Shown here: piece after piece, positions 44,777 through 55,289 of the stretch
Layout: each line of letters begins with the position of its first letter
Numbering within the stretch: the first letter of the stretch is position 1
DNA from: Aplidium turbinatum
Taxonomy: Eukaryota; Chordata; Ascidiacea; Aplousobranchia; Polyclinidae
Length of the DNA stretch: 64,000 bases
Assembly (NCBI GenBank): GCA_918807975.1
Contig: OU964928.1
Span: 16,729,323 to 16,793,322 of the forward strand
Reading direction: 5' to 3'
Notes under the pieces: generated by a model
What the model was told of the DNA's origin: nothing
Seen by the model: the letters and a program-made list of their open reading frames with translations, nothing else
Database searches by the model: none
Position numbers and translations under genes: made by a program

Positions 44777-45926
44777 CAGGGATATCTAACTACGGAATTG
44801 GAAACTCTATTCAGTGCTATACTGTACATCAGTAGGGTCATCACATTACTACGACTACAGAAAGATTAACAAAATAAAATACCGACTAAAAGATATACGA
44901 AATTCGATTTTACAATAGAGCTTCGGTAGAGAGTTTGTCTTGCTGAACCATAGGCATACGAAGCCGAGTAACGTGATCCAGTTTAACATCTTCAAGTTTA
45001 CATATAGAAACACAAAACTACGCAACAAATTAAGTATCGAACGTTTTCGACATCACAAGATGTCCTCTTCAGGAATAATATACATACAACTTAAATCGAA
45101 TATAGTTATTACTATCTGAAGCCTTTACAAATTGTTTCACCTAACGGATCATCAGAAGGTCTTATTCAAATCCGTTAGGTGAAACAATTTGTAAAGGCTT
45201 CAGATAGTAATAACTATATTTGATTTAATTTGCTCTGCTTTGCTTGTTTGCTTAGCATTGAGCACTTTTTTGTAGTATTAATAGTTTTCATTGTTTTGCA
45301 TACAACTTATGTATATTATGACATCTTACATCTGAATAAAATAGAATGGTTAACTAAATCTATAAACAGGAAAAGACATTACAATAATAATACAAAATGT
45401 ACACTCACATTAAATTTAATTCATGTATAAAAGTACATTTACGCTGCTAGAAAAAAACAAACAATGAATCCAAAAAATGAATGAATGCAACGAGTCCAAA
45501 AACCGTCTACTGTTGTTCTTTAGCATTTTGCCTACTGCAAATCGGATCAGAAGTAAATGAGGAGTGTTCAGCAATCAGTAAAATATGCTGTTGTATCATC
45601 AACTTGTTCACAGACCAATCCAGTATGAAACCAATCCGTTTACGATGTCATCAGAACTATAACCAATAGTCGTTCTGGAAACTTTTTAAGGAGCAAACAA
45701 AATACAACAGGACTGCACTTATGAATACAAACAATAATAAACAAACCAGGCAAGCGTAGACCTTACAATTTACAGCAGGTGAATTAATTGTTACACTTTT
45801 GGTTGTTCGTTTAGCTTACTACTTGCTGCCCTTTGAGGTCAATTTATGTGATTGTTTATCACAGCAGCGCACAAAGAAAAATGACCCTACTGGTGTATAA
45901 AGTGGTTTTCAGTTTCACAGAGTTTC
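44777..45926. mobile_element. hAT-type element, CAGGGATATCTAACTACGG family, copy 1
   Basis: Left end CAGGGATATCTAACTACGGA; right part ends TTTCACAGAGTTTC. Duplication gtcaaaac, 8 of 8 (44769-44776, 45927-45934). It aligns in inverse orientation with 51766-52941 over most of its length, except for an insert of about 460 bp at 44921-45380. The right terminal nine bases present in copy 2 are missing here. Confidence 0.8.
44921..45380 (-). mobile_element. Insert with a palindrome and hammerhead-like motif (Penelope-related?)
   Basis: Absent from the paralogous copy at 51766-52941, so it is an insertion. 45093-45149 and 45170-45226 are near-perfect inverted arms around a 20-base loop. On the minus strand 45045-45072 reads CTGAAGA, G, a 6-bp hairpin GACATC/GATGTC with TTGT loop, then GAAA. 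The palindrome arm resembles 5060-5135 next to the GIY-YIG fragment. Confidence 0.5.
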
Positions 45927-46124
45927 GTCAAAACCAATAAAAATTTCATTGTTATTTGCATCGTGTATTTTTGTTGTGTATTTGTTATTTTTTCGTTCAT
46001 CATCGTTGAATACCTTTGTTTTTGTACAGTTCTGTAGTCCCATACAGGCTACATGTGGGGTTTAAATTTGGCTTTGAAACTAAAAAGGTTAAATCTTTGA
46101 GTAGTATGAAGGGAGAGGTAAATG

Positions 46125-46881
46125 TGTCACGATTTCTTTCTATCTCTTACCAGGAAAAAGACTTGGAAAGGTTCAATGACGTAGTTTAATGGGTCAAACC
46201 GAAAAGCAGTCAATTAAATGTCGAATAATTCTACTAGTGAAATGATAATCTGACTTCTTGAAGAACTTTAACGAACGGCTTCTCAAATAACTCTAATTTC
46301 GAACACAATTTATATCAGCATCAATTCTCATCTACTTGTATTCAATTACTTCAAGTCTCAATCACCAATAATTTCTGCATCAACTACCAATCCACAACTC
46401 ATAGCACAACTCTCATAATCAACTCATAATAATCATAATAAACATTACACAAACTACACCACTATTTATAGTTGGTTGTTCAGTCCAGTAACTTCGAGAA
46501 GGTTACGTAAGGTTACATCATAAAGAACCATTGTTCTATCAAGCAGCATTTAAATGTAAACAACAGAAGTCTCTAGAATGTCACGTAGGGAAAAATGATT
46601 CCAGAAAACACATTTTACATAATACAGATTTCGTAATCAGAGGTTACTTCAGGTCATAACCGATAATAACACATCGCACCAGAATTCTTCAACCAAAACA
46701 ACACGCTCGTTGAAGATACAAAGCAAGCCATCGCGAGGCATTGCACCTTGATTGTGACAAAATGTAATAACCCTCAGTAGTGAGCGCATTATTTCTGCGC
46801 ATTTTTGTCGCATATTATATTGTGAGCTGTACATTTGAGTTTCCTGTATAAGTGTACTGTATATTGTGAGTTGTATATTTG
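46125..46881 (-). repeat. Left (3') LTR of the gypsy-like element
   Basis: Begins TGTCACGATTTC (so the minus-strand LTR ends GTGACA). Past 46881 the sequence continues TTGTAACA, which would give the minus-strand LTR a TGTTAC start, a good match to TGTCAC at the other end. Confidence 0.85.
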
Positions 46882-46999
46882 TTGTAACAATATAACAACA
46901 CAATCAATACAAAACACACCACCAAACAATTAGTTACTCAATAAAACAGTTCTCATTAGTCCATCGTTGCATGATCTACCAACGACAGCGTTTCTCTAA

Positions 47000-47300
47000 A
47001 CAATAGTCACGTTTACTGCGAAAGTTTCCAACGTCCTCAATATCTTCAGTGCACCGGCGAGCAAGATGACCCATCTTCCTACATCGGAAACACCTCCTCT
47101 CCGGACAGTCCTTGGCGAGATGACCTTCTTTGTGACAGTTGTAGCAAGCCTTTTCATCAAAAGAGCAGTTCCTGGCTATGCGTCCAATCTCTCCACATCG
47201 GTAGCAGTGGCTGTCACGGCAACGTCTGTTTTCCGAATGTCCGCCGTCAGCAACGCACTCCCTGGCGAAGTGTCCGTGTCTACCGCATCTATAGCAAACT
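47000..47300 (-). other. Extra CCHC zinc-knuckle sequence downstream of the gag ORF
   Basis: Minus-strand knuckle-like stretches: CYRCGRHGHFAREC, CYRCGEIGRIARNC, CYNCHKEGHLAKDC and CFRCRKMGHLARRC, spaced as in the cellular nucleic-acid-binding protein CNBP (closely packed, with AKDC/AREC endings). Two Gag-type knuckles are normal; this number is not. It occupies the place where a gypsy pol would begin. Could be a captured host CNBP-like sequence; similarity judged by eye. Confidence 0.6.
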
Positions 47301-47311
47301 CCAAATGGTCG

Positions 47312-49108
47312 TCACCTGCCTCTTCCCCTCGGTTCTTCGCGCTCGTAATATCCGTCATCGTGAGATCGTTGCTGATTATCTGCAGAACAATCTCGAGCAA
47401 AGTGACCATTCTTGCCACAAGAATAACAAGTAACTTCAGAATCTCTCTCAATAACATTTCCGATTATAAGATCAACTAAAGAGTTTTGTAAACATAACGC
47501 TTTCACAGTCCCACTACAATACGGAGTTTCGATATATATCTTCGCTAACGGTCCTTGGATTGAAGTGTTATTTATCGACATCACAATTCCAGTTTTTCCA
47601 GTTAACTGACTGTCTTTAACCAAATCTCTCCTCACCATTATACCCGTAGAACCAGAATCACGTAAAACTTTTACCTTTTTGTTTCCAACTTTTCCATCCA
47701 CTACTGGCAGGTAATCTTCAGGTATTATTTTTTCGCAAACATCTTCATCCGGTTTCTCCTCCCCAAGCGTGGGTTCAGGAATCATTAACGCACAACCGCA
47801 TCGATAAACGTCCGTGTCTTTATCTTTTCCAGACTGATTGGATAGGGAAAACGACTTGTCCTTGCATTCCTTCGCTTCGTGTCCTTGCCTATTGCAACGA
47901 TTGCACCACTTCCTCGATTCCTGATGATTTCTATTAGTCTTTCTCCGGCAGTTAACAGCCTTATGACCTAAGCCATTGCAATTAAAACAACGTACTTCTC
48001 TTGGAACAGCACCTCCTTTAAAATTATTTGTTTGCTCCTCGTCATTATCGCATGACAGTGTTTCTTCAGTCGACAACTTCTCATCATGAGCAACTAAATA
48101 CTGTTCCGCCACACTGGCTATGTCTTCTAGAGTCTTTGGACTTCTCTCCATTAAATAAACAGACAGATCTTTTGAACATGAATCTGTGAATTGTTCCTTA
48201 ACTATAAGGTTTGCCAATCCGTCCAATGATTGGTCGGCCCCCGAAAGTTCAAACCATTTTAACAAAAGGTTTCTTAAACGTTCAATAAATTGACCTGGGC
48301 TTTCGTGTCGTTCAGGCTTTGCCTCACGGAATCTTTGACGGTATCCATGCTCGGTAAAATTGTATCGCTTTAACAGAGCTAACTTCAATCTGTCGTAGTT
48401 CATGGCCTCTTCTTGTGAAAGTCTTGAATATACATTAAGAGCTTGTCCCGATAATAACATGCTTAGCTGGGTAGCCCACGTCGACTTCTCCAATTTGGCT
48501 ATTGTAGCATATCTTTCAAATCTTAACAAATAACTATCCAACTCATCTTTTTCTTCAACAAATGATGGCAAATCTGGACGTCTAACTTGCGCCACAATAA
48601 CATCTTGAGCATTATCATTAGTAGAATTAGATCGCTCACCAATGTCCAGCTTTTGTCTTTCTAATTCAAGTTTTAACTTTTCCAATTCATACTGCGCTCT
48701 TCTTTCTTCTGCTTCGCGTTGCGCCCGATTCTCTTCGGCTTCTGCTTCGCGTTGCGCCCGCTTCTCTTCGGCTTCAGCTTCACGCTGTGCTCGTTTTTCT
48801 TCAGCTTCAAGTTGTGCTCGCTTCTCTTCAGCTTCAAGTTGTGCTCGCTTTTCTTCAGCTTCAAGTTGTGCTCGCTTTTCTTCAGCTTCAAGTTGTGCTC
48901 GCTTTTCTTCAGCTTCAAGTTCTGCTTTCCTTATTTCACGAGCAGCTCTTCTATCTTCTCTTTCGTCAGCTTCTCGCTGAGCTTTTTGGGCCATTATCTT
49001 GTGATACTCTTCCATCACAAACTGAGACTTTTCATTACCAGTCAGCCCCATTCGTTCAGCCATGCTCCCTAAGTCTTCAATCATCTCATGTTTGACGGCA
49101 TCCGCCAT
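47312..49108 (-). CDS. Gag-protease protein of the gypsy-like element (598 aa)
   Basis: In order: N-terminal part with a tandem coiled coil (RAQLEAEEK units, about 75-130); SCAN-like capsid core about 175-345 (LLSGQALNVYSRLS, GQFIERLRNLL, FTDSCSKDLSVYL); CCHC knuckles CFNCNGLGHKAVNC at 374-387 and CNRCNRQGHEAKEC near 400; aspartic protease with DSGST at D484 and LIIGN near 545; then, where reverse transcriptase normally begins, a CCHC knuckle CYSCGKNGHFARDC at 561-574 and an acidic then RGRGR tail. Would form particles and package RNA. Confidence 0.85.
   Translation of the reverse strand: MADAVKHEMIEDLGSMAERMGLTGNEKSQFVMEEYHKIMAQKAQREADEREDRRAAREIRKAELEAEEKRAQLEAEEKRAQLEAEEKRAQLEAEEKRAQLEAEEKRAQREAEAEEKRAQREAEAEENRAQREAEERRAQYELEKLKLELERQKLDIGERSNSTNDNAQDVIVAQVRRPDLPSFVEEKDELDSYLLRFERYATIAKLEKSTWATQLSMLLSGQALNVYSRLSQEEAMNYDRLKLALLKRYNFTEHGYRQRFREAKPERHESPGQFIERLRNLLLKWFELSGADQSLDGLANLIVKEQFTDSCSKDLSVYLMERSPKTLEDIASVAEQYLVAHDEKLSTEETLSCDNDEEQTNNFKGGAVPREVRCFNCNGLGHKAVNCRRKTNRNHQESRKWCNRCNRQGHEAKECKDKSFSLSNQSGKDKDTDVYRCGCALMIPEPTLGEEKPDEDVCEKIIPEDYLPVVDGKVGNKKVKVLRDSGSTGIMVRRDLVKDSQLTGKTGIVMSINNTSIQGPLAKIYIETPYCSGTVKALCLQNSLVDLIIGNVIERDSEVTCYSCGKNGHFARDCSADNQQRSHDDGYYEREEPRGRGR
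48680..48960 (-). repeat. 27-bp coding repeat in gag
   Basis: Units of 27 bp (plus strand CTTCAGCTTCAAGTTGTGCTCG core) encode RAQLEAEEK or RAQREAEAEEK nearly identically. Typical of a slippage-prone coiled-coil repeat. Confidence 0.85.
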
Positions 49109-49184
49109 TTTGACAGCTTGTTGTTAATTTATTATTCTCTCAATAAATCTTTCGGTATTCTTCGGTTTATTCTTTTTCGGTTTT

Positions 49185-49201
49185 TCCCGGACGAGCCCCC
49201 A
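49185..49201 (-). promoter_or_regulatory. Primer-binding site for tRNA-Pro
   Basis: The plus strand reads TCCCGGACGAGCCCCCA, equal to the 3' end of metazoan tRNA-Pro including CCA; hence the minus-strand RNA pairs with it over 17 bases. It starts three bases inside the LTR. This fixes the element's direction as minus. Confidence 0.85.
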
Positions 49202-49204
49202 GAA

Positions 49205-49961
49205 TGTCACGATTTCTTTCTATCTCTTACCAGGAAAAAGACTTGGAAAGGTTCAATGACGTAGTTTAATGGGTCAAGCCGAAAAGCAGTCAATTAAATG
49301 TCGAATAATTCTACTAGTGAAATGATAATCTGACTTCTTGAAGAACTTTAACGAACGGCTTCTCAAATAACTCTAATTTCGAACACAATTTATATCAGCA
49401 TCAATTCTCATCTACTTGTATTCAATTACTTCAAGTCTCAATCACCAATAATTTCTGCATCAACTACCAATCCACAACTCATAGCACAACTCTCATAATC
49501 AACTCATAATAATCATAATAAACATTACACAAACTACACCACTATTTATAGTTGGTTGTTCAGTCCAGTAACTTCGAGAAGGTTACGTAAGGTTACATCA
49601 TAAAGAACCATTGTTCTATCAAGCAGCATTTAAATGTAAACAACAGAAGTCTCTAGAATGTCACGTAGGGAAAAATGATTCCAGAAAACACATTTTACAT
49701 AATACAGATTTCGTAATCAGGGGTTACTTCAGGTCATAACCGATAATAACACATCGCACCAGAATTCTTCAACCAAAACAACACGCTCGTTGAAGATACA
49801 AAGCAAGCCATCGCGAGGCATTGCACCTTGATTGTGACAAAATGTAATAACCCTCAGTAGTGAGCGCATTATTTCTGCGCATTTTTGTCGCATATTATAT
49901 TGTGAGCTGTACATTTGAGTTTCCTGTATAAGTGTACTGTATATTGTGAGTTGTATATTTG
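49205..49961 (-). repeat. Right (5') LTR of the gypsy-like element
   Basis: Same 757 bp as the left LTR. Beyond 49961 the motif TATATTGTGAG.TG.A.ATTTG repeats a few times up to about 50010, which may be LTR sequence expanded by slippage or flanking DNA. Confidence 0.85.
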
Positions 49962-50009
49962 AGCTTTCTGTATATTGTGAGATGCACATTTGTCTGTATA
50001 TTTGAACGG

Positions 50010-50660
50010 GAGATTTTATGTTGTTTTTCAGAACAAAAAGTAGTGTTGATTTGACGTTGCTTTTACGTTTTATTTGAAACAGGAAGTTTTAAATGAGTTA
50101 TTCAAAGGAAGCTTGTGTTTTACAAAGAGTGAGCAGATGAATTTTTTTTTACTCTGATGTTTGTATTTAAACACAAAAGGAGTAGGCTATGCCAAACTCA
50201 AAATGCTAGAATTTTATCACAACTTCTTGGATGAATTTGTTGATCGGAGTGATTTTCAGTGTCTCGAAATGGTCACTGACTAGTTGTAGGCTGCTTATGG
50301 TGTCACTACTTTGCCGTTATCAATATAATTTGTGTGTGTTTCTTTGTCTACTAGACGATCAAGGAGAAAAAATACTGTACATAAATTGAAATAACTCGTT
50401 TGGTAATAACTACAACCCTCGTAATCCTGGGAGTTTTGGTGGAGTCAGTGCTTTGCAGAAAAGTTCAAAAAAACCTATGAAGAAAGTGAAAGATTGGTTA
50501 ATGGGATAAGACATCTACACATTACATAAACCAATCAAAAGAAAATTCACGAGAAGGCAAGTGCTTGTTGGAAGTGTAGCGGACGTCGTGTGGTCTGAAC
50601 ATCCGCCCATACCTAGCTGTAGCTGCTACAGCAACATCCCGGGTACTAGCGTGTAGTGGG
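50010..50660. other. No gene seen
   Basis: Non-coding between the gypsy-like element and a SINE. Confidence 0.5.
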
Positions 50661-50972
50661 GATGATCTTGAGAAGTGGCCGAGTGGTTAGCGCGTTGGGC
50701 TCGCAGTCGAGTGCCTGCATGTTCGACTCCAGCCACCCGCACTTGCTGTTGTTTCTCTAAGCAAGAAACTTTACGATAATTGCCTCTACCCAGTGATCGA
50801 TTTCGAGTAATGGGTAGTACCAAATTTAAGTCATACGTAGAGTAGACAACCGGAAACAGACATTGCAGTTGGCTGCAGCGTGGGTCAGGTGTACGTCGGA
50901 AGGCGTACACCGATGCATAGCGCTCAAGTCCGCTTTCCCGCAATGCAGGATAAAGATAATAAAACAAAAAAA
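50661..50972 (+). mobile_element. tRNA-derived SINE, second type
   Basis: Head GAAGTGGCCGAGTGGTTAGC (A box) and GTTCGACTCC (B box) about 50 bp apart, Leu/Ser-like; body of about 200 bp; tail CAGGATAAAGATAATAAAAC with A-rich end. The ten bases GGATAAAGAT are common to the tails of the other SINEs here. Confidence 0.8.
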
Positions 50973-50979
50973 CAATACT

Positions 50980-51615
50980 TGCTCCTTTTTGCGAGTATGA
51001 GTTTATTGCAAAGAAATGAATGAACTTCCACGTCGGAACGTTGTAGCCAAATAATGCTTTGGGTACAAATAGAATGAGTTAAACTAATTCAGAACATAAA
51101 AAACTACACTACAACCATAATTAAACTAACACCGTGACTTCCAAGAAAGGAATCCGTGGCAAACTGACTGAAAAAATAAGGCACCACACAACTGGCCGAC
51201 AGAAACCATACTGCAAACTGACTGTGTTTCACGCTGAACGATTGATTTAAAGGAGGCTTATTGCTTCAAGCAATGCAGCATGTGTCAAATGCGCAACGCT
51301 ACAACTACGCATGTAAATCAATCCCTGATAAGTGGTGCAAATTCCGAGGAAACGCCCTAATTTTCAGCCGGCTTTTCAAATTCCTACCAAGCACAAATTT
51401 CACAACGGCAATTAGACTAAAACAAACACGAAAAACGCTACAGAAGCATCAACCAACAGTTTCAAGCAGACCTGTGTGATTTGTTGAAGCTGAAAAAAAT
51501 ACAACAGAGATTATAAATACTTGTTACATGTACTGATGTGCTTTTAGCATAGACTACGCCTCTGCTGTCCCTCTGAAAGATAAAACTGGAAAAAGCCTAG
51601 TAGTGAGGTAGATAA
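50980..51615. other. No gene seen
   Basis: Non-coding; a short open frame at 51261-51479 has no splice or domain support. Confidence 0.45.
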
Positions 51616-51619
51616 CCCT

Positions 51620-51765
51620 GAAAATACTTCATTTGGTGACAGAAGCATGAAAATTGGCACACATGTACTTTGGACCGTGTAGATTTCAAAAGTTTAATTG
51701 GCCAAACGAAAATTCAAAATGGCCGCCATACCTGGGCTGATGCGGGAAAGTTGCTTTATGAGAGC
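51620..51765 (+). repeat. Dispersed repeat, partner inverted at 55053-55230
   Basis: ACTTCATTTGGTGACA, AAAATTGGCACA, GGACC.TGTAGATTTCAAAAG and AAAATGGCCGCCAT match the complement of 55053-55230. The repeat resumes after the hAT at 52942 (ATGAGAGCAATTTAG), so the hAT split it. Confidence 0.75.
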
Positions 51766-52184
51766 CAGGGATAGGAAACTCTGTGAAACTGAAAACCACT
51801 TTATACACCAGTAGGGTCATTTTTCTTTGTGCGCTGCTGTGATATACAATCACATAAATTGACCTCAAAGGGCAGCAAGTAGTAAGTTAGCTAAACGAAC
51901 AACCAAAAGTGTAACAATTAATTCACCTGCTATAAATTGTAAGGTCTACGCTTGTCTGGTTTGTTTATTTGTTTGTATTCATAAGTGCAGTTCTGTAGTA
52001 TTTTGTTTGCTCGTTAAAAAATTTCCAGAATGACTGTTGGTTTTAGTTCTGATGACATCGTAAACGGATTGGTTTCATACTGGATTGGTCTGTGAACAAG
52101 TTGATGATACAACAGCATATTTTACTGATTGCAACTTTTACCTAAAACTTTACAGGTTTCAGCAGAGATGTTATTTTGTAAAGG

Positions 52185-52770
52185 CTATACTTTGGGGCAA
52201 AGTGGGACAGCTGTATTAGGGAAAAGTGGAACAATGCATTAGAGCAACATGAGACTCTAGAAGTCTAGATTGTATCTGTGGTTCTTCTGTTGATTGAATT
52301 TTTGTTTATAGCTCCTTTAGCCTTCAAGATTGTAAAATATTTATCAGCATTCATTTATATTGTACCGGTAGGCCTACACAATTTAACTCTGACAATGGTT
52401 CGTCGCTATAAGAGAAAAACTGAAATAGGTAAATGGACGGATAGGCTATCAATATTAAGAATGCAATAGAAGATGTGAAAAGCAAAAAGTTGTCTTTGAG
52501 AGAAGCGGCTAAACAGTACCAAATCATTCAAAAATGAAGTGTCCCGCTTTGCCCCACGGCTGGGGCAAAGCGGGACATTCAAAAAATAAATTCTTTTTTT
52601 ATTTGTACTATAACAGAAGAAAGATTCTGCTTGATCTTCGAACCAAATATGCTGACCAACTAAGGCTTTCGATTAAAAAAGAAATTAACTAAATCCAACC
52701 ATCACTGTTGCTAAAATTACGTTTTTACAAAAAGTGTCCCGCTTTACCCCGTCTTCCCCTACTTTTATAC
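52185..52770 (+). mobile_element. pogo-like DNA transposon remnant
   Basis: GGGGCAAAGTGGGACA at the left and TGTCCCGCTTTACCCC at the right, with the same motif in both orientations again near 52545-52580. Next to the ends is TA, as for pogo. Missing from copy 1 at 44777-45926, so it is an insertion. Confidence 0.6.
52393..52536 (+). pseudogene. pogo/Tigger transposase N-terminal Psq helix-turn-helix
   Basis: MVRRYKRKTEIGKWTD, then in the next frame NAIEDVKSKKLSLREAAKQY: the start of the Psq/CENP-B-type DNA-binding domain (pattern VR.YKRKT..G.WT...M..AI..V......S.REAAK.Y). One frame change lies between; the catalytic domain is absent. Confidence 0.7.
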
Positions 52771-53243
52771 ATGAATTTAATGTGAGTGTACATTTTGTAT
52801 TATTATTGTAAAATCGAATTTTGTATATCTTTTAGTCGGTATTTTATTTTGTTAATCTTTTTGTAGTCGTAGTAATGTGGTGACCCTACTGATGTATAGC
52901 ACTAAATAGAGTTTCCAATCCCGTAGTTATAGATATCCCTGATGAGAGCAATTTAGATGTGTTTCATTTCTTACTGCCTTGAAAATGTTACTTTTAGGAC
53001 AGTATGAATGATTTAAGATGGTAATTAACAAAAACAATTGTGTAACGTAGCCTACTATGGACAGAGAAAGGGTTTTAAAAGTTTAAGAGTCAGATATGCA
53101 CTATGCAGGCTGGGTCGTCAATAATTAACGTTAACTTACAACTTTCCAACAACTGTATTTAACATCAATATTTAGCGTTAGCCTACAATGTTAAATTAAA
53201 TATTTGTTAATTTTATATTTTTTCGGCCTAAATTTTATAGGCC

Positions 53244-54242
53244 ATGACTGAAAATTTGAATAAAAGAATAGCTATTGTAGAGCTCTTTATATCGAGCAAG
53301 TCAAGGAGTGATTTTGCAGACTTAAAAATGAACAGAATGTTGATCTGGAGAAATCTCAAAAGGCACAAAGAAAATGGAAGTGTCAAAAAATCGACCTGGC
53401 CAAGGTAGCCCTCGAAGCGCCAGAACTTCAAAATTGATAAAAGCAACCAGAGAAAAGGTGCGAGGAGATCCATTCAAAAACTGGCAAAGGAGGCGAACGT
53501 GGCCTATGGAACCATGTTCACAGTTCTCAAGAAGGATTTGAAGAGTCCCGGATAAGCCCATTCAAACACATGAAGAAAAAGTTGCTAAACGCCAATACCA
53601 TTGAGAAACGTCTCTCCCGAGTCAGAATTCTGCTCTCACGCATTGAAGGAGTAGGCACGCTGCCAAACCTTGTGTTCAGCGATGAGAATAAATTTGATGT
53701 CCAGCATCATTTTAACAGTCAGAATGATCGTGTTTGATCAAGAGATGGTGACGTGGAACCCCGGGTAATCACTCGGAGACAAGGGGCGGCATCCGTGATG
53801 GTGTGGGCCGCAGTCAACGAATCAGGAAAGAGTCCATTGATTTTTGTGGATCAAAGAGTGAAATTCAACCAAGAAAACTACCGAAATGATATTCTTGGGG
53901 GTTCATTGTTGCCTTGGGCAAAACACACTTCAAACAACGTAGTTGGTCATTCCAACAAGATTCTGCCCCTTTATATGGAGCTAATAAGAGAACGCAAAAC
54001 TGACTTTCAACCAATGTGTCGTTCTTCATTTCCAAGAAAGAATGGTCTCCTTGATCCCCAGACCTGAACCCCCTAGACTTTGGCATCGGGTTTTACCTGG
54101 AGAGCAAAGTTTCCTCTACCTGAAGGCTAATCTAAAAAAAGAATGGACCAAAATACCTCAAAGAGTTATTTGTGACTCTTGCAGGTTCTTTTCGAAGCGT
54201 CTCCGACTTGTTATCGACGCAAATGGCGGACACATTGAGTAA
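53244..54242 (+). pseudogene. Tc1/mariner-superfamily transposase, decayed
   Basis: From MTENLNKRIAIVELF (helix-turn-helix start) through RRSIQKLAKEANVAYGTMFT-like HTH2 near 53455-53520, then LPNLVFSDEN-like first catalytic Asp region near 53660-53690, SVMVWAAVNESGKSPLIFVD at 53785-53850 and the C-terminal WTKIPQRVICDSC..FSKRL then IDANGGHIE before TAA. This matches maT-like members. Many frameshifts and stops; the second catalytic block is hard to see. No inverted ends found. Confidence 0.75.
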
Positions 54243-55050
54243 TGAGTAAAACTTGTTTTTCCTAAATATTTATTTATTTGACAATAATATTAAATGTTTA
54301 TTACTCAAAATTGTTTGTCATTTGTTAAATACGCAGTTGTTTGAAGTTGTAAACTTAATTATACCCTATATTATTGTCACAATTTTAATTATTCCTCCGG
54401 TACTTACTCATATCTAACCTGGAAGCAAAAGGTATAAATGGGAAACACACAAAAACTTTATTTTTGGTGGCGGGTTTGAGCCCCCTTAGCCCCATGCTGG
54501 GTGCGCTACTGCTACAGTCTCATCGTCTAGCAAAGAGAAAAAAATTACGTTTCGCAGGAGTCTGATTAGTGATATATATATGTGCGTTGTTATTGGTTAA
54601 GGTCAACATTGTCGTTTCGGCAGGGTCGGAAAGAAAATTTTGTGCGTTACTCTAGGTAGCTAACTAATAGTTACGCACAAAAATTCATTCCTGACGCCCG
54701 TAAATAAATAATTATTTGCAATAATTGATAAACCAACAATCAGCTTTTACCATACCACCTCTGTTTGCTCGAAAAATTTATTCTAGTGACGTTCGTGTTG
54801 GACCCCTACTTCTGTCTCTTCAAATACGTTGAATTTGAGGGTGAACAGTAACGAAGGATTTTACTGAGGCTATCATTTTTTAAGTAACATATGACCACCT
54901 TTTTTTCGCTAAAAACACTAAAAAACGTTTTTTTCCCCGTTTTTGTGAAGATTTTTAATGAAAGGTACAATCTTAAATCATAAACACTGGCTAAAAATGA
55001 CCTAAAAAACATTTTCAAGGTATAGTTAGAGATGAAAAAAACTAAATTGC
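54243..55050. other. No gene seen
   Basis: Non-coding between mariner remnant and repeat. Confidence 0.5.
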
Positions 55051-55052
55051 TC

Positions 55053-55230
55053 TCATAAAACAACTTTCCTACGTCAGGACAGGCATGGCGGCCATTTTAA
55101 ATTTTTGTTTAGCCAATTAAACTTTTGAAATCTAGCCTACATGGTCTAAGGAAAGCCAAGGTACATAATAATATGTGCCAATTTTATGCTTGTGTCACCA
55201 AATGAAGTATTTTATGAGAAATCTGAAGTT
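55053..55230 (-). repeat. Dispersed repeat, intact at the site split by a hAT elsewhere
   Basis: Reverse complement of the repeat at 51620-51765 plus 52942-52960. Here TTTTATGAGAGCAATTTAG is continuous. Confidence 0.75.
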
Positions 55231-55289
55231 ATCTGCTTAACTATAGTAGAAGCTTTCTCTCACATCATCCAAGATCGAAAATGCGATAG

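Larger units (their letters stand above)
46125..49961 (-). mobile_element. Gypsy-like LTR retroelement lacking pol
   Basis: Direct repeats 46125-46881 and 49205-49961 (757 bp) at a constant offset of 3080, with only about two base differences noticed: a young insertion. Internal region about 2.3 kb with a gag-protease ORF on the minus strand and extra CCHC knuckles; no reverse transcriptase or integrase. The LTRs differ just beyond 46881/49961, so the outer right boundary and a target duplication could not be settled. Non-autonomous; must have been moved by proteins of a relative. Confidence 0.85.
51766..52941. mobile_element. hAT-type element, copy 2, with TSD and a paralogous empty site
   Basis: CAGGGATAGGAAACTCTGTG at the left; CGTAGTTATAGATATCCCTG at the right; subterminal CCAGTAGGGTCA and its complement on both sides. 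Duplication atgagagc, 8 of 8 (51758-51765, 52942-52949). The related repeat at 55053 carries atgagagc once and no element. Contains the pogo-like piece at 52185-52770. Confidence 0.92.

Noticed and set aside
47066-47479. 137-aa plus-strand ORF
   Set aside because: It is the antisense of the CCHC knuckle region.
48642-49095. Plus-strand ORFs opposite the gag gene
   Set aside because: Antisense shadows of the 27-bp coiled-coil repeat.
50668-50740. tRNA-Leu or tRNA-Ser gene
   Set aside because: Clear promoter boxes, but the acceptor does not close and a SINE body and A-rich tail follow.
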